Under the pieces are notes generated by a model that saw only the letters and a program-made list of their open reading frames with translations, had not been told where the DNA came from and ran no database searches. Shown here piece by piece: positions 43,072-44,439 of a stretch of 44,439 nt of DNA. Made by a program: the position numbers and the translations under genes. The first letter of the stretch is position 1, and each line of letters starts with the position of its first letter. Source of the DNA: Syntrophomonadaceae bacterium (GTDB taxonomy: Bacteria; Bacillota; Syntrophomonadia; Syntrophomonadales; Syntrophothermaceae); contig JAAYAC010000005.1 in the NCBI GenBank assembly GCA_012719535.1, positions 1 to 44,439 on the forward strand. The letters are read 5' to 3'.

Positions 43072-43309
43072 CCTGGATGGGCCGACATCGCCAAACCGGT
43101 CGCATAGGGAAAAAGTATGAGCCTGCCCCTTTACCACCCTCCATCTGGTGAAGCAAACACGTGACAGGTGCTGGGCTTTATGCCGGGTTGGTGGGAAACC
43201 ACGTGGCGTTTGTAGGGGTGTTGTTCCGGGGAAACCTCGAGAAAACCAAGCCAGGTACTGGCGAGGTTAGCTGCCGGCTATGGACGAGGGAAAACAGTAC
43301 CTGAGGGCA

Positions 43310-44365
43310 TTAGGGGTTGGCGCACATCTTCTTGGAGGTCTTCTGCTGGAACAGATTGAGATCGGCCTGCTTGAAGAGTTCCTCGGCGGTGGTACCGTCG
43401 GTCGGAAACTCGGCTATACCGATACTGAGTCCCACCTGGCCAATGACTCCCCTACGGGCCATATGGTAGTAGAAGTTGTCACTGATACGCCGGACAACTT
43501 CGTGAGTTACAGCCGCGTCGGAATAAGGAAGTATGATGGCGAATTCGTCGCCGCCCTGGCGGTATACCATATCGGAACTTCTCACGGAGTTCTTGAGGAT
43601 AGCTCCGGTATCCCGTAGTAGAGTATCTCCCATCAAGTGCCCCCGCATGTCGTTGAATACCTTGAAGTTATCCAGGTCAATGAGGATAAGGGAAAACCGA
43701 TAATTGCTTGCCCGGCCCATTTCCACACACTCCTGCAGGTCCCTCCAGAATCCACGGTAATTCAAGGTTTGAGTTAGTTCATCAGTCCGGGTGATGCGGT
43801 CCAACCTGGTTCGCTGCAAGTATTCCTGGCGCCTCAGCGAGTAATTGACCGCAATGGCTGTCAGGCAGATACCGGAAAAGATGAGGTATTCGAGGTTCTT
43901 AAAGAAGAACACGTCACTTTCGGCGCCAAAAGGCCTGTCCAGCACCAGGGAGGGAAGCAGGTAAACGCCCCAGACAGCCAACAGGTGAATCGCATATTCG
44001 CGAGGTTTCCAGGGAAAGATAACTCCCCAGAAGAGTACCAGCTCGACAAGGCCCTCCATATAGATGGATTTGTACCCCCCGGAAACTCTGACCAGGATAG
44101 CAAGTACCAAGGCTCCACCGTAGAGAATCAGGAGAAGGAAACGGTCCAACCCGGCTGGAGACAGTTGCCTTTTGCTGGTGACCAACAGCAAGGCCAGGGC
44201 TCCTCCTATGGCACAGGAGCGCAAGACCAGCGACAGTTGGAAGTAGGTCGGAATCATCAGGTAGTCAATCAGACCGCCTACCACAAAAAGCAGCACGCCG
44301 ACCAGTACGGCAACGGGCAAGAGAGACCTTTTAAGTTCGTAAGTTTCCATTTCGAAGGGTTCCAA
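43310..44365 (-). CDS. Membrane-anchored GGDEF diguanylate cyclase
   Basis: A 351-residue protein with six membrane segments in residues about 10-185 and a cytoplasmic GGDEF domain after about 195. The active-site motif RQGGDEF is intact, and RSSD five residues before it is a product-inhibition (I-site) motif, so it should make c-di-GMP under feedback control. The membrane part resembles no named sensor domain. The start is uncertain: TTG at 44365 has GGAGG nine bases upstream, whereas GTG at 44374 directly abuts it. It converges on glgP across about 240 bases with no recognised element and is a possible source of the c-di-GMP that the HD-GYP protein of the chemosensory block degrades. Confidence 0.92.
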   Translation of the reverse strand: MEPFEMETYELKRSLLPVAVLVGVLLFVVGGLIDYLMIPTYFQLSLVLRSCAIGGALALLLVTSKRQLSPAGLDRFLLLILYGGALVLAILVRVSGGYKSIYMEGLVELVLFWGVIFPWKPREYAIHLLAVWGVYLLPSLVLDRPFGAESDVFFFKNLEYLIFSGICLTAIAVNYSLRRQEYLQRTRLDRITRTDELTQTLNYRGFWRDLQECVEMGRASNYRFSLILIDLDNFKVFNDMRGHLMGDTLLRDTGAILKNSVRSSDMVYRQGGDEFAIILPYSDAAVTHEVVRRISDNFYYHMARRGVIGQVGLSIGIAEFPTDGTTAEELFKQADLNLFQQKTSKKMCANP

Positions 44366-44439
44366 TGCAGTCACCCTCCAATTAATGCTGGTATTATGAG
44401 ACGCATATGCAGGATTACTACACCCTACTATATAATATC

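Noticed and set aside
43072-43309. Riboswitch or intron remnant between glgP and the GGDEF gene
   Set aside because: A GTGG-GAAA-CCAC hairpin is present, but I could not match the stretch to a c-di-GMP, cobalamin or group II intron consensus.

Overview
The window looks like the chromosome of an anaerobic, spore-former-type Firmicute (class Clostridia, probably a Peptococcaceae/Syntrophomonadales-like lineage). This is inferred from strong AGGAGG-type ribosome binding sites, frequent GTG and TTG starts, moderately high GC, the zapA-polX-...-mutS2 neighbourhood, a PPDK regulatory protein, CheX-type chemotaxis phosphatases, and many PAS/two-component/KaiC-like genes. No rRNA, tRNA, CRISPR array, phage or complete insertion sequence was seen.

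Layout. (1) 1-3424 (+): aromatic amino-acid operon aroF-tyrA-aroA, ended by a clear intrinsic terminator. (2) 3572-4832 (+): an endonuclease/exonuclease/phosphatase-fold protein and a small membrane-anchored unknown. (3) 4885-24480 (-): a block of 16 signalling genes. In transcription order it runs: PAS histidine kinase, NtrC-type sigma54 activator, [sigma54 promoter], REC-HEAT protein, CheR, CheY, a CheA with two Hpt domains, ParA-family ATPase, small TPR protein with a ParB-like N-terminal peptide, lid-less Hsp70, soluble MCP with two signalling tips, triple-CheW protein, CheB, CheY, CheX, CheX, PAS-PAS-HD-GYP. (4) 24839-34854 (+): housekeeping and metabolic genes zapA, polX, a DUF421 membrane protein, a NIF3-like protein, peptidase U32, mutS2, NUDIX, GNAT. 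(5) 35380-36210 (+): PPDK regulatory protein. (6) 36299-41070 (-): a SatP/YaaH-type acetate transporter and, upstream of it, a tight five-gene operon (double KaiC, single KaiC, V4R-like sensor, winged-helix protein, PAS plus degenerate DHp protein) with its own sigmaA-like promoter. (7) 41425-43071 (+): short alpha-glucan phosphorylase. (8) 43310-44365 (-): membrane GGDEF diguanylate cyclase.

How the genes work together. The chemosensory block appears to be controlled by a dedicated two-component pair acting on a near-perfect -24/-12 promoter directly upstream of the REC-HEAT/cheR operon. The kinase at its start and the HD-GYP at its end share almost the same PAS domain, so one cue may set both array expression and c-di-GMP turnover. 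There are no flagellar or pilus genes in the window, the receptor is soluble, and a ParA, a ParB-like peptide protein and a minimal Hsp70 sit between cheA and the receptor. This suggests a cytoplasmic chemosensory array that is positioned or segregated by a ParA system and perhaps remodelled by a chaperone. The KaiC/KaiC/V4R/winged-helix/PAS operon is a second compact, apparently uncharacterised signalling module. Functional statements about both systems are inference from domain content and context.
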